Below, one piece after another: positions 26,187-34,406 of a stretch of 59,716 nucleotides of DNA. Source of the stretch: JBBRHQ01 sp963840235 (GTDB lineage Bacteria; Actinomycetota; Thermoleophilia; Solirubrobacterales; 70-9); the NCBI GenBank assembly GCA_963840235.1, contig CAWIYC010000010.1:1-59716 (forward strand), in the 5' to 3' direction. Below the pieces are notes generated by a model. It was not told the origin of the DNA, did no database searches, and was given only the letters and a program-made list of their open reading frames with translations. Made by a program: the position numbers and the translations under genes. Each line of letters starts with the position of its first letter. Position 1 is the first letter of the stretch.

Positions 26187-27022
26187 CCCGCCGGGGTGAG
26201 GGGGCGCTCGCCGACCGTCCGGGGCTCGGCCGGGGTCAGGGTCGCCGCGGGGGCAGCGGTCACCTCGGCCAGCGGCGAGACCGGCGGTGGCTGGATCCGC
26301 CCGACGAGATGTGCGGCCATGACCCGGAGGTAGGCCAGCACGGTCGGCTTCAGCTGCATCTTCGACTCGCCCATGCGGGTGGTCCAGTCGTTGACCGTGG
26401 GGACCTCGGCGATCTCGGCGCCGGCGTTGTAGAGCTTCAGCAGCAGCTCGACGTTGGCGGCGAACCCGGGCTCGCGCACGAGCAGGTAGCCGTAGGTGTC
26501 GGCGGCGCGCCTCAGCGTGCCGGCCCGGTAGACACGGTAGAGCGAGGACAGGGTGTGCATCTCCCGCAGTCCCCCCAGGAAGCGGAAGGTGTTGGAGACC
26601 GCCTTGCTCGCGGCGAGCCGCCAGCCGGCCACGCCGACGATCCTTCCTCCGGGGGCGTAGACCGAGGCGAGGACGACGTCTGCGCCCTGATCGAACAGCT
26701 CGAGCATGCGCGGCAGGTCGCTGAGGTCCGAGGTGGTGTCGGCCTCCAGCGTGACGATCGCGTCGTCGTCGGAGGACTCGCCGAGCGCCGCCCGGATGCC
26801 GGTGTTTATGGCGGTTCCGAGGCCCCGGTTGACGGTGTGCGTGACGATCGCGAGGTGCATGTCCCGGGAGTGCTGCCGGATCACCTCCGCCGTTCCGTCG
26901 GTTGAGCCGTCGTCGACGATGATCACGCGCGCCCCGTACTCGCGGGCGACCGGTGCGAGATCCGAGAGCAGTCGCGGGATGTTCTCGACCTCGTTGTAGG
27001 CCGGGATCACGAAGCGGATCAC
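26183..27022 (-). CDS. Glycosyltransferase family 2 (dolichol-phosphate-mannose synthase-like)
   Basis: This GT-A enzyme has about 279 residues. FVIPAYNEVENIPRLL, VIIVDDGSTDGTAEV, NRGLGTAINTGIRAAL and the DxD-like LEADTTSDL are all canonical for DPM-type GT2. After residue 180 it has AGWRLAASKAVSN and GESKMQLKP. It lacks C-terminal membrane helices. The start is GTG at 27022, in a GTGA overlap with the upstream dehydrogenase. DPM-like enzymes charge polyprenyl phosphate with a sugar, and the ArnT-like enzyme at 6.1 kb would use such a donor. That pairing is an inference. Confidence 0.75.
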   Translation of the reverse strand: MIRFVIPAYNEVENIPRLLSDLAPVAREYGARVIIVDDGSTDGTAEVIRQHSRDMHLAIVTHTVNRGLGTAINTGIRAALGESSDDDAIVTLEADTTSDLSDLPRMLELFDQGADVVLASVYAPGGRIVGVAGWRLAASKAVSNTFRFLGGLREMHTLSSLYRVYRAGTLRRAADTYGYLLVREPGFAANVELLLKLYNAGAEIAEVPTVNDWTTRMGESKMQLKPTVLAYLRVMAAHLVGRIQPPPVSPLAEVTAAPAATLTPAEPRTVGERPLTPAG

Positions 27023-28074
27023 GCAATCACCTGCAGCGGGCGGGGAGCCGGAATCTCCAGCAGCTCGACCGGGCGGCGCACCGCAGCAGACTCGCGCACG
27101 GCCAGAGCGGCGGCCAGAGCCTTGACGCCATCGTGAGCGGAGATCGGCTCCGGGGTGTCGTCGAGAACGCACCGACAGAACGCCTCCAGCTCGGCGCGAA
27201 GCGGCTCCGCCTTGGCAAGTGAGAACCTGACGGCGGCGCCCTCGCCGTCGCCTCGAAGCATCGAGAGCCCGTCCCAGGCCAGCGGCGCCGTAGGCGACTC
27301 GACGAACCAGACGTCCTGGGTTATGTAGCTCGCCCGCAGCAGCCCGTTCTCCCCGATCAGCGCAACCTCGCGCTTCTTCTCGGGGGTCAACCAGTTGACG
27401 TCCAGCAGGCCCAGCGTCTCGGCGCCGTCGCCGCTGAATCGGGCGAGACAGGTGAGCAGGTCTTCCTGGGAGCTGTGCACGAATCGGCCTCCGTCGGAGT
27501 AGATCTCGCTGATGTGGAGCCCGAGGACGTGCTGCATGATGTCGAGGTCGTGGGTGGCGAGGTCGATGGCCACTCCGGCGTCATGGATCCGGCTCGGCAG
27601 CGGCCCCACCCGGGTGGCATGTGCCCGGTAGACCTTCCCCAGCCGGCCTTCGCCGACCAGCTCCCTCAGCTTCTCCACCGCCGGGTTGAAGCGCTCAACG
27701 TGCCCGACCATCAGCTTTCGGCCCGACTCGAGGGCCGCGCTGCGCATCCTCAGGGCATCGGGGAGGGTCGTCGCGATCGGCTTCTCGACCAGTACGTGCA
27801 GCCCGGCGGCGAGCGCCTCGAGGGCAACGACTGCATGAGCGTCCGAGGGGCAGGCGATCGAGACCGCGTCGAGGTCCCTCGCCCCGAACTCGATCAGCTC
27901 CCGCCAGTCGGCGTACTCGGCGGCCGGCATCCCGCCGAGCGCCGTGCCCCGGGCATTCTCATCCGGGTCGGCGACAGCGACCAACCGTGCGCACTCCAGC
28001 TGGAGGTAGTTCCGGATGTGGAAAGCCCCCATCCGGCCGCAGCCGATGACGCCGACTCTCAGCTTCTCAGGCAG
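27019..28074 (-). CDS. Gfo/Idh/MocA-family NAD(P) oxidoreductase
   Basis: This is a sugar dehydrogenase of about 351 residues. The first ATG in frame (28032) falls after the nucleotide-binding motif. The upstream in-frame codons read LRVGVIGCGRMGAFH, the missing Rossmann start. No ATG, GTG or TTG covers it. A CTG at 28074 (4 bases after GGAGGAG) or 28062 is therefore the best start. Other motifs are LHVLVEKPIATTLPDA (EKP) and DLATHDLDIMQHVLG (catalytic region). With the neighbouring WecB it probably helps make an N-acetylated amino sugar or uronate, as WbpB-type enzymes do. The start codon assignment is the uncertain part. Confidence 0.75.
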   Translation of the reverse strand: MPEKLRVGVIGCGRMGAFHIRNYLQLECARLVAVADPDENARGTALGGMPAAEYADWRELIEFGARDLDAVSIACPSDAHAVVALEALAAGLHVLVEKPIATTLPDALRMRSAALESGRKLMVGHVERFNPAVEKLRELVGEGRLGKVYRAHATRVGPLPSRIHDAGVAIDLATHDLDIMQHVLGLHISEIYSDGGRFVHSSQEDLLTCLARFSGDGAETLGLLDVNWLTPEKKREVALIGENGLLRASYITQDVWFVESPTAPLAWDGLSMLRGDGEGAAVRFSLAKAEPLRAELEAFCRCVLDDTPEPISAHDGVKALAAALAVRESAAVRRPVELLEIPAPRPLQVIA

Positions 28075-29131
28075 GGGACTCCTCCAGTGCTCGGTCGAGC
28101 TGGGAAACGGTCAGCTCCGCGATCCGCTCCGCCGCTCTGCCGTCGCCAAAGATCGGCGGTCGCGCGGCCGGCCGCGGGGCCCCGAGCGCAGCCCGGAACT
28201 TCTCCGCGTCAACCCCGACCACGGTGTTCCAGCCGGTCGAGACGGTCTCCACCCATTCGGTCTCCTCCCGCAGGGTGATGCAGGGAACCCCCCAGAGGTA
28301 TGCCTCGCGCTGGACACCGCCGGAGTCGGTGGCGATCGCCAGCGCGTCTCGCTCCAGGGTGAGCATCTCCGTGTAGGTGACCGCGTCGCGCACCTCGACG
28401 TTAGAGGGGACCTCGAGACCCCACTCCTCCAGGCAGTTGCGCGTACGCGGGTGCAGCGGGAAGATCACGCGGCAATCGGCGGTGGCGAGGCAGGCAAGGA
28501 CGGCGGCCAGCCGCTCGGGGCTGTCGGTGTTGTAGTTGCGGTGCACGGTCGCAAGCAGGTAGTCGCCCTCATCCCCGCTCTCCTCGAGCCGGCTCCGGGT
28601 GGCGAGCAGGACGTCAGCGAGGACGTCCCCTGTCACGTGCACGGTGCCCGGAACTCCTTCGTCGATGAGGACCTCGCGGGCGTGCTCGCAGGGGGCGAAG
28701 AGGAGCTCTGAAAGTCTGTCCGTCTCGATCCGGTTGTGCTCCTCCGGCATGTCGTCCCGGTAACTGCGAAGTCCGGCCTCGACATGGAGAAGCGGGACGT
28801 CCGCAGCGGCCGCCGCACGGGCGCCGGCGATCGTCGCGTTGGTGTCGCCTCGGACCAGGACAGCATCCGGTCGCTCGCTCCCGATCACCTCGGCGATGCG
28901 CCTCTGCGCCACCTCCACGCTCCGGCGGTTGGGGAGCGAGCCGACGCCGAGGTTGTATCCGGGCAGCGGCAGCCGCAGGTCGGCGATCTGGAGGTCCGAC
29001 ATCCCGGGGTCGTAGTGCTGGCCCGTGTGGACCAGGATCTCCTCGACGCGGCCGCTGTAGGCAAGGGAAAGCGGCGCGGCCTGGATGATCTCGGGCCGCG
29101 AGCCGATGATCGAGACGAGTCGAGGTGCCAT
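28067..29131 (-). CDS. wecB: UDP-N-acetylglucosamine 2-epimerase (non-hydrolysing)
   Basis: This 354-residue enzyme interconverts UDP-GlcNAc and UDP-ManNAc in the cytoplasm. Family motifs in order are SIIGSRPEIIQAAPLS, ILVHTGQHYDPGMSD, VLVRGDTNATIAGA, LHVEAGLRS, PEEHNRIETDRLSE, and TDSGGVQREAYLWG followed by EETEWVET. The ATG at 29131 gives the normal length; the frame extends 34 codons upstream without a better start. It leads a minus-strand run of WecB, Gfo/Idh, GT2 and the FAD enzyme. The presence of ManNAc-type sugars in the polymer is a reasonable inference. Confidence 0.9.
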   Translation of the reverse strand: MAPRLVSIIGSRPEIIQAAPLSLAYSGRVEEILVHTGQHYDPGMSDLQIADLRLPLPGYNLGVGSLPNRRSVEVAQRRIAEVIGSERPDAVLVRGDTNATIAGARAAAAADVPLLHVEAGLRSYRDDMPEEHNRIETDRLSELLFAPCEHAREVLIDEGVPGTVHVTGDVLADVLLATRSRLEESGDEGDYLLATVHRNYNTDSPERLAAVLACLATADCRVIFPLHPRTRNCLEEWGLEVPSNVEVRDAVTYTEMLTLERDALAIATDSGGVQREAYLWGVPCITLREETEWVETVSTGWNTVVGVDAEKFRAALGAPRPAARPPIFGDGRAAERIAELTVSQLDRALEESPA

Positions 29132-29341
29132 CGACCAAGCAACGGCCAGGCAGGGCGGGAGTTTTTGCGCGAACCCGAATCGTCGTTTCCGACCCCGATG
29201 CCCCCCGATGCCATTAGTGCCTGGAACCCCCACTCTGGCGACCCCAACGCCGGCTCCTCATGCGCTTTTCCTACGTTTTTCGGACCCTGCGGCCCGGGGC
29301 CGCGGAAGTAGGCGGGTTTCCGCCCGTTGGTCGATTAGCGG

Positions 29342-30049
29342 ATGGAAGCGAGGGGGATAACACAGCAGGCGCGGCCCCGGGACTTGGAGGTGCTCGAGCC
29401 CACCTGGCAGGCGGCCATGCGCCGCATCGCCGACGTTCTGGTCTCGGGAACGCTGCTGCTGCTTGCCGCCCCGATCTTGATCGTCGTCGCGATCGCGATT
29501 CGCGTCGACAGCCGCGGGCCGGCGATCTTCCGCCAGCGGCGCGTCGGGCGCGGCGAGAAGGAGTTCACGTTGCTGAAGTTTCGGAGCATGCGCGTCGACG
29601 CCAACCCCGAGCTGCACCGCGACTACGTCACGGCCTTGATCCACAACGCACAAAACGGCAACGGGAGCTCGGCCGAAGCCGGCGGCGAGGGCCGCCTCTA
29701 CAAGCTGGCCGTCGACGATCGAATCACCCCGATTGGTCGCTTCATCAGGAAGTGGAGCCTTGACGAGCTGCCGCAGCTGTTCAACGTCTTTGCCGGCGAG
29801 ATGACGCTGGTGGGCCCGCGGCCGGTGATTCCATACGAGGTTGACGAATACCCGCTCTGGTACCGGGAAAGGTTCGGGGTCAAGCCTGGACTCACCGGCC
29901 TCTGGCAGGTGAGCGGCCGCAACCAGCGCACCTACGAGGAAATGGTGCGCCTCGATATCGAGTACGCAGAACGGCGCACGCTGATGCTCGACCTCTCGAT
30001 CCTGCTGAGGACGCCGTGGACACTGCTGAGCCGAAAGGGCGTGGCGTGA
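29342..30049 (+). CDS. Polyprenyl-phosphate sugar phosphotransferase (initiating PGT)
   Basis: This is a 235-residue monotopic phosphoglycosyltransferase. A single hydrophobic segment (about 31-53) is followed by DSRGPAIFRQRRVGRG, FTLLKFRSMR, DELPQLFNVFAGEMTLVGPRP and VKPGLTGLWQVSGRN, the complete family signature with its Asp-Glu pair. It transfers a sugar-1-phosphate to undecaprenyl phosphate and so starts repeat-unit assembly. It lacks the N-terminal multi-spanning domain of WbaP-like enzymes. The ATG at 29342 has only a weak ribosome site; 29417 is an alternative. The stop overlaps the next gene's GTG. The 210 bases upstream, shared with divergent wecB, should hold both promoters. Confidence 0.9.
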   Translation: MEARGITQQARPRDLEVLEPTWQAAMRRIADVLVSGTLLLLAAPILIVVAIAIRVDSRGPAIFRQRRVGRGEKEFTLLKFRSMRVDANPELHRDYVTALIHNAQNGNGSSAEAGGEGRLYKLAVDDRITPIGRFIRKWSLDELPQLFNVFAGEMTLVGPRPVIPYEVDEYPLWYRERFGVKPGLTGLWQVSGRNQRTYEEMVRLDIEYAERRTLMLDLSILLRTPWTLLSRKGVA

Positions 30050-31146
30050 CCGCTGCGAACCCGATCGGCGCGATGGTCGTCGGCTACGGATACTGGGGTC
30101 CCAACATCGTCCGCAACGTGGTCGAGCGGCCGGAGTTCCGCCTGATGGGTCTTTGCGAGCTCGACGACAAGCGGATCGACGACTTCCGGCGGCGCCATCC
30201 CGGCATCTGGGTCGAGCCCGACCTGGATACCGCCCTGGCCGACCCCAGGATCGAGGCGGTTGCCGTCGCCACCCCTCCCCATACCCATTTCGACGTCGCC
30301 CGGCGGGCTCTGGAAGCCGGCAAGCACGTCCTCGTGGAGAAACCCCTTGCCCGGACACCGGATCAGGCAGTCGAGCTGATCAAGCTCGCCGAGGAGCTGG
30401 GCCAGGTCCTTATGCCCGGCCACACCTTCGTCTATAGCCCATCGGTGAACAAGGTGCGCGAGCTGATCCGAGCCGACGTCCTCGGCGAGGTCTATTTCAT
30501 CACCTCCTCGCGGATGAACCTCGGCCTCTATCAGCAGGACGGTGTCGTGCTCGATCTCGCCCCCCACGACCTCTCGATCCTCCTCCACTGGCTCGGGAAG
30601 CCTCTGGTCGAGGTGACCGCGAACGGTCGCAGCGTCTTCCACGAGGGGGTCCATGAGACCGCATTCCTCACCCTTCGATTCGAAGGCGGCACCCAGGCAA
30701 ACGTTCAGGTGTCGTGGCTGGCTCCTCGCAAGATGCGCCAGATGGTCGTCGTCGGCAGCCGCCGGATGATCCAGTACGAGGACACAGCGGCAGACGACTC
30801 GGTTCGGATCTACGACCGTGGGCTCGATTTCTCCGAGCCCCCTGCGAACTTCGGCGAGTACCGTCTCACCTATCGCACGGGCGACATGGTCGCTCCGCGC
30901 ATCGAGGCCGTCGAGCCGCTGGGGCTCGAACTGCAGGACTTCGCCTCGGCGATTCGCGAGGGCACCACTCCGATCTCGAACGCCCGCCTCGGACTGGAGA
31001 TTGTGATCGCGCTCGAAGCGCTGGAGAAGTCACTGCACGCCCGTGGTGAGCCGCAACCGATCCGCTCCGTGGACGAAGCCCTGGCAGAGGGACGCCCACC
31101 GGTGGCGGAGCGCGTCGAGGACGCCGCACCCACCCACGCCGCCTGA
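30046..31146 (+). CDS. Gfo/Idh/MocA-family NAD(P) oxidoreductase
   Basis: This is a 366-residue sugar dehydrogenase. It has GAMVVGYGYWGPNIVRN for NAD binding, HVLVEKPLART (EKP) and LDLAPHDLSILLHWLG. GTG at 30046 is the start, with GAAAGGG 5 bases upstream, overlapping the stop of the phosphotransferase gene (GTGA). The C-terminal 20 residues are a polar tail. This is the second Gfo/Idh enzyme in the locus; the two share only family-level motifs and probably act on different sugars. It resembles WlbA/WbpB-type UDP-sugar 3-dehydrogenases. Confidence 0.8.
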   Translation: MTAANPIGAMVVGYGYWGPNIVRNVVERPEFRLMGLCELDDKRIDDFRRRHPGIWVEPDLDTALADPRIEAVAVATPPHTHFDVARRALEAGKHVLVEKPLARTPDQAVELIKLAEELGQVLMPGHTFVYSPSVNKVRELIRADVLGEVYFITSSRMNLGLYQQDGVVLDLAPHDLSILLHWLGKPLVEVTANGRSVFHEGVHETAFLTLRFEGGTQANVQVSWLAPRKMRQMVVVGSRRMIQYEDTAADDSVRIYDRGLDFSEPPANFGEYRLTYRTGDMVAPRIEAVEPLGLELQDFASAIREGTTPISNARLGLEIVIALEALEKSLHARGEPQPIRSVDEALAEGRPPVAERVEDAAPTHAA

Positions 31147-31157
31147 GCGCCGGGCGG

Positions 31158-31180
31158 CCTCAGGCTCACACGGCCTGAGG
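31158..31180. terminator. Hairpin between convergent genes
   Basis: CCTCAGGC at 31158-31165 and GCCTGAGG at 31173-31180 form an 8-bp stem with a 7-base loop. They lie in the 52 bases between the convergent Gfo/Idh and adenylation genes. It could terminate transcription from both sides. No T run is present. Confidence 0.45.
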
Positions 31181-31198
31181 GCGACGGGCGACGCGCCG

Positions 31199-32779
31199 TC
31201 AGGCCCTTGAGTCTTGTCCTGCTCCCGCCAGCGCTGCCTGGCCGGGCTCGAGCATCGCCAGCAGCGCCTTGCGGTCGAACTTGCCGTTGGCGTTCACCGG
31301 CAGTTGGTCGAGCAGCTCGAAGCGACGGGGCACCATGTAGTCGGGCAGGCGCACCTCGAGCCCGGCACGAAGCCTTGCTGTATCCACCTCCGGATCGCCG
31401 ATGAAGGCGACGATCCCGCCGCATCCGCTGTCAGTCAGGGGCCAGCCGACGGCAATCGCGGCGTCCACGCCGGATTCCTCGCGCAGCGCCGCCTCGACTT
31501 CGCCCAACTCCACCCGGTGGCCGAGCACCTTGATCTGGTGATCGAGCCGGCCGAGGTAAGAGAGCGGCTCGCCTGGCCGCGACGGCCGCCGTACCCGGTC
31601 ACCAGTGCGGTAGTAGACCCCCTCGAGCCCTGGCGGGATCACGAACGCCGCCGCCGTCTTTTCGGCATCCTCCCAGTAGCCGGGCGTGATCTGGGGTCCA
31701 GCCACCAGCAACTCGCCGTCCGAGCCCGGTTCGACCTCCCGCATCTTCTCGTCGACCACGAGAGTGCGCATCTGCCCTATCGGCTCCCCGATCGGGACCA
31801 CCCCGTTGACCTCTTCATGCGGATCATCGGGATCGAGGCGGTGGACTGTGCAGGCGATGGTCGCCTCGGTCGGCCCGTATAGGTTTTCGACGGTGGAAGC
31901 GGGAGCCGCCACGGCCCAGGCGCGCGCAAGCTCGCCCGGGAGCGGCTCGCCGCAGAACAGGCTCCACCGCAGGCTCGGGTAAGAGTCCGGCTTCAACATC
32001 CTCAGCCGGCGCATGAAAGCGCCCACCGAGGGAACCGAGAACCAGACGGTCAGCCGGGAGTCCCGAATGAAGCGACTCGGCGCCATCAACTCGCGCTCGG
32101 AAGGACAGCAGACGCAGGCGCCGCGCTCCCAGGCGACGAACATGTCGAATACCGAGAGGTCGAAGGTCATGTCGAACGTCTGTGAGAAGCGGTCGTTCTC
32201 GTCGATCCCGTAGCGGTCGGCGACCGCGTCGACGAAGGGGACGACGTTGCGGTGCGCGACCCCGACACCTTTCGGACGGCCGGTGCTGCCGGAGGTGAAC
32301 AGGAGGTAGGCGATTGCATCCGCCGGGGGAATCCCGGCCGCAATCACTCCTCCCAGTTCCTCCCCTGCCTCATCGGGGGCGATCATCACGGGCGGGTCAT
32401 CCATCCCGTCGAATAGCGCCTTGACCTGCGGCGCGGCGTCGGCATCGGCGACCAGGGTGCGACACCCCGAGCGCAGCAGCATCTCCCTGCAGCGCTGCGC
32501 CGGAAAGTCTGGATTGAGTGGGACGTAGCCGTTTCCGGCGCGCAGCGCCCCGAGCACTCCGGCGAAGGCTGTTGGGCTGCGGGCGGCGAAGATCGCCGTC
32601 AGAGGCGGCGAGTGCTCAGGGGTCCGTTTCTGGATCGCTGCCGCGATTCCCGCAGCGCGATCGTCCAAATCGGCATAGGTAAGTCTCTGCCCGGCGACCT
32701 CGAGCGCCGCACGGTCGGCAAAGCGCTCAACCGAGCGGGCGAACCCCGAGTAGAGGGTCTTATTCGCCTCCGCAGCCAT
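31199..32779 (-). CDS. Amino-acid adenylation enzyme (DltA-like, AMP-binding)
   Basis: This is a 526-residue stand-alone adenylation protein. NRPS-type motifs in order are LTYADLDDRA, LLFTSGSTGRPKGVGVAHRN (A3), FDMTFDLSVFDMFVAWE (A4), ENLYGPTEATIACT (A5), YYRTGDRVRR (A7), YLGRLDHQIKVLGHRVELGE (A8) and NANGKFDRKAL with the A10 lysine. It should activate an amino or hydroxy acid as the adenylate and load a carrier protein. The nearest known relative by motif is DltA. The divergent gene at 32886 encodes a suitable carrier. No DltB or DltD is in the window. The frame runs far upstream of 32779, but that part is antisense to the carrier and transferase genes. Confidence 0.8.
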   Translation of the reverse strand: MAAEANKTLYSGFARSVERFADRAALEVAGQRLTYADLDDRAAGIAAAIQKRTPEHSPPLTAIFAARSPTAFAGVLGALRAGNGYVPLNPDFPAQRCREMLLRSGCRTLVADADAAPQVKALFDGMDDPPVMIAPDEAGEELGGVIAAGIPPADAIAYLLFTSGSTGRPKGVGVAHRNVVPFVDAVADRYGIDENDRFSQTFDMTFDLSVFDMFVAWERGACVCCPSERELMAPSRFIRDSRLTVWFSVPSVGAFMRRLRMLKPDSYPSLRWSLFCGEPLPGELARAWAVAAPASTVENLYGPTEATIACTVHRLDPDDPHEEVNGVVPIGEPIGQMRTLVVDEKMREVEPGSDGELLVAGPQITPGYWEDAEKTAAAFVIPPGLEGVYYRTGDRVRRPSRPGEPLSYLGRLDHQIKVLGHRVELGEVEAALREESGVDAAIAVGWPLTDSGCGGIVAFIGDPEVDTARLRAGLEVRLPDYMVPRRFELLDQLPVNANGKFDRKALLAMLEPGQAALAGAGQDSRA

Positions 32780-32885
32780 CGGGGGACGAACGACCTCGAC
32801 GCGGCGTTTCTTGTGCCTCTGCGTACGAGCAGAGACTTGTGTCAGCAGGCGGCAAGAAATGGCTTGACCGCGTCGTTGGTCGGAT

Positions 32886-33233
32886 GTGAGCGCGCGCCCG
32901 ACAGAGGAAGCAGAGAACTCGAACTCGTTCAGCCAGAACGGCGCCTCGGCGGCCGAGCCGCCGACCCTCCTGGACGTTCGCGCCCTGATCCTCTCCGTTG
33001 CTGAGCCGGCGCTCGCCGGCAGCGGCATCGAAGAGCCGGCCGACGACTTCGACCTCCGCGCCGGCGGGTTGATCGACTCGCTCGGCTTCATCGAGCTGAT
33101 TGCTGCGGTCGAGGACGAGCTTGGCATCGAACTCGACTTCGACGATCTCGATCCGGAGGAGATAACGGTGCTTGGCCCCCTCGCGCGACACGTCCATGCA
33201 CAAGCTCTGGCCGCAGGGGAAGGAAAGACGTGA
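32886..33233 (+). CDS. Acyl/peptidyl carrier protein
   Basis: This 115-residue protein has a disordered N-terminal extension of about 28 residues and a carrier domain with GGLIDSLGFIELIAAVEDELG. The Ser of DSL is the phosphopantetheine attachment site. The DFDDLDPEEI segment is the usual acidic helix region. The start is GTG at 32886. The stop overlaps the GTG of the hexapeptide transferase gene (33230). It lies head to head with the DltA-like gene, 106 bases apart, so it is the likely partner for that adenylation enzyme. Confidence 0.85.
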   Translation: MSARPTEEAENSNSFSQNGASAAEPPTLLDVRALILSVAEPALAGSGIEEPADDFDLRAGGLIDSLGFIELIAAVEDELGIELDFDDLDPEEITVLGPLARHVHAQALAAGEGKT

Positions 33234-33775
33234 GGTACGAGCCGAGGCTCGCGGGCGCGCGCCGGCGCGTCCTTGCGCTGATTGCGCTCAACTGCCCCGG
33301 AGCGGAGACCACCAGGGTGCGCCTGCACCGGATGCGCGGAGTGCGTGTCGGCTCGGGTTGCTTCATCGGGACGGCCGTGATCATCGAAACGGCATTCCCT
33401 CACCTGGTCGAGATCGGCAACCGGGTCGACCTGGGCATGCGAACGACGATCGTCGCCCACCAGCAGGGCGAACACGCCGACGAAAGCAAGCCGTCGGTGC
33501 GCATCGAGGACGACGTCTTCATCGGGCCGGGGTCGATCCTGCTCCCGCACGTGACAATCGGGCATGGAGCCGTCGTCACGGCCGGCAGCGTCGTGACGAA
33601 GTCGGTGCCACCCCTGACCATGGTCCGCGGAAACCCCGCGGAGCCGGTCGCCCGCTGCCGGGTCCCACTCGGCCGCGAAACGCCGCTGGGCGAGTTCTAC
33701 CGCGGGCTGAGACCGCTGGGGCGCGGCCCGTCGGCCCCCGACCGCCCCGCCGAGGCATCGAGGTCGGCCAGGTAG
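33230..33775 (+). CDS. Left-handed beta-helix (hexapeptide) acyltransferase
   Basis: This 181-residue protein contains hexapeptide repeats (VRVGSGCFIGTAVIIET, VRIEDDVFIGPGSILLPHV, TIGHGAVVTAGSVVTKSV) and ends its domain with MVRGNPAEPVARC, as in WbbJ/LacA-type O-acetyltransferases. A catalytic His is present near IVAHQQGEH. These enzymes normally use acetyl-CoA, but GTGA coupling to a carrier protein suggests a carrier-bound acyl or aminoacyl donor. The C-terminal 30 residues are Arg/Pro-rich and overlap the convergent small gene by about 79 bases. Confidence 0.8.
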   Translation: MRYEPRLAGARRRVLALIALNCPGAETTRVRLHRMRGVRVGSGCFIGTAVIIETAFPHLVEIGNRVDLGMRTTIVAHQQGEHADESKPSVRIEDDVFIGPGSILLPHVTIGHGAVVTAGSVVTKSVPPLTMVRGNPAEPVARCRVPLGRETPLGEFYRGLRPLGRGPSAPDRPAEASRSAR

Positions 33776-34056
33776 AGGAGGACTGCGTGCAGCAGCACTC
33801 GGTCCACGGTTGTCGCCTGCCGCTCCGCCTCGCGCTCCAGGGTGAGCCGGAGTTCGGCCTCGACCGGCAACTCAAAACTCGCTCCGGCCTCGTCGAGGGC
33901 GATACCGGCACCTGCACGGGGCAGCTCGATCGGCCTCCTCCCCGATCTCATCCGGCGCCAGTAGTGACGCAGCGCCGTCTGCACGCCTCCTGCGAGATCC
34001 GCTCCCAGATGAGTCTCGATGCCTGAGCGGGCGAATTGTCCTAAAGCGACCCTCAT
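33697..34056 (-). CDS. Small RHH-like protein, paralogue of the 35056-35409 product
   Basis: This protein of about 119 residues is predicted to be soluble. Its C-terminal half reads FELPVEAELRLTLEREAERQ then TTVDRVLLHAVLLYLADLD: a beta-strand and two amphipathic helices like a ribbon-helix-helix DNA-binding domain. The same layout (VQVQITIDDAPWEALMREAD, then VSAERLAEHAALYFAAH) occurs in the protein at 35056-35409. Both also have an N-terminal LG...ALRHYW or LG...AIRYYL helix. The ATG at 34056 is chosen because the shared region begins there. The last 26 codons overlap the convergent transferase gene. The two paralogues bracket the ECF sigma factor. A regulatory role is inferred. Confidence 0.55.
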   Translation of the reverse strand: MRVALGQFARSGIETHLGADLAGGVQTALRHYWRRMRSGRRPIELPRAGAGIALDEAGASFELPVEAELRLTLEREAERQATTVDRVLLHAVLLYLADLDASAGRSGADGPRPSGLSPR

Positions 34057-34406
34057 TGATCCCCCACGTCCGACCAACCCCCCAGGTGGGCCGGATTTTT
34101 CCCAATGGTTTGGAAATCCTTCCTTTTCCAGCCGAGTTCCAGCACGATTCCAATTCTTGAGTGATTTAGTCTGTTATTGTCTTTACGAGAGTCTTTACGA
34201 GAGTCTTTACGAGATCGCCACTCGCCCGGGGCCGGATACCTGTGCAATTCCTATCCGGATCCGACGCCTTGAGCCTGAGAATGGAAATTGGACGGATATT
34301 CGGACTTGACAAGCTCGGCTCGAGTCGGGAGAGTGACTAGGCCTTGCCGCAGTTTGCGGCTTCTTGCATTCCGGTGGGTTGAATTTCGAAGGGGAAATAG
34401 GAACCA
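34057..34406. promoter_or_regulatory. AT-rich intergenic region upstream of the sigma factor
   Basis: This gene-free stretch of 350 bases is clearly less GC-rich than its surroundings (for example 34090-34220). It separates the divergent RHH-like and ECF sigma genes and must hold promoters for both. It contains three perfect 12-bp repeats (34179-34214) and a TTGACA at 34306-34311 without a convincing -10 at normal spacing. No open frame in it looks coding. Confidence 0.6.
34179..34214 (+). repeat. Three perfect 12-bp direct repeats (GTCTTTACGAGA)
   Basis: GTCTTTACGAGA occurs at 34179, 34191 and 34203 without any mismatch or spacer. A 12-base period places the units on nearly the same helical face. 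This could be an array of operator sites for the flanking RHH-like proteins or a site of slippage. It lies about 190 bases upstream of the sigma-factor start. Confidence 0.85.

Noticed and set aside
24933..26333. A plus-strand open frame of 466 codons
   Set aside because: It lies opposite the FAD enzyme and GT2 genes, which carry clear family motifs and ATGA/GTGA coupling.
24813..27026. A 737-codon minus-strand frame that would fuse the FAD enzyme to an upstream domain
   Set aside because: The first 280 codons are the wrong frame of the GT2 gene. The FAD enzyme's own ATG at 26186 overlaps the GT2 stop in the ATGA pattern.
29311..29324. A 5-bp GC hairpin upstream of the initiating transferase as an attenuator
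   Set aside because: The stem is too short and such matches are common by chance at this GC content.
31199..33565. A 788-codon form of the adenylation protein
   Set aside because: The extra N-terminal part is antisense to the carrier and transferase genes and has no domain. The family start is near 32779.
34306..34311. TTGACA as a sigma-70 type -35 for the ECF gene
   Set aside because: No acceptable -10 hexamer follows at 16-19 bases, so a full promoter is not claimed.
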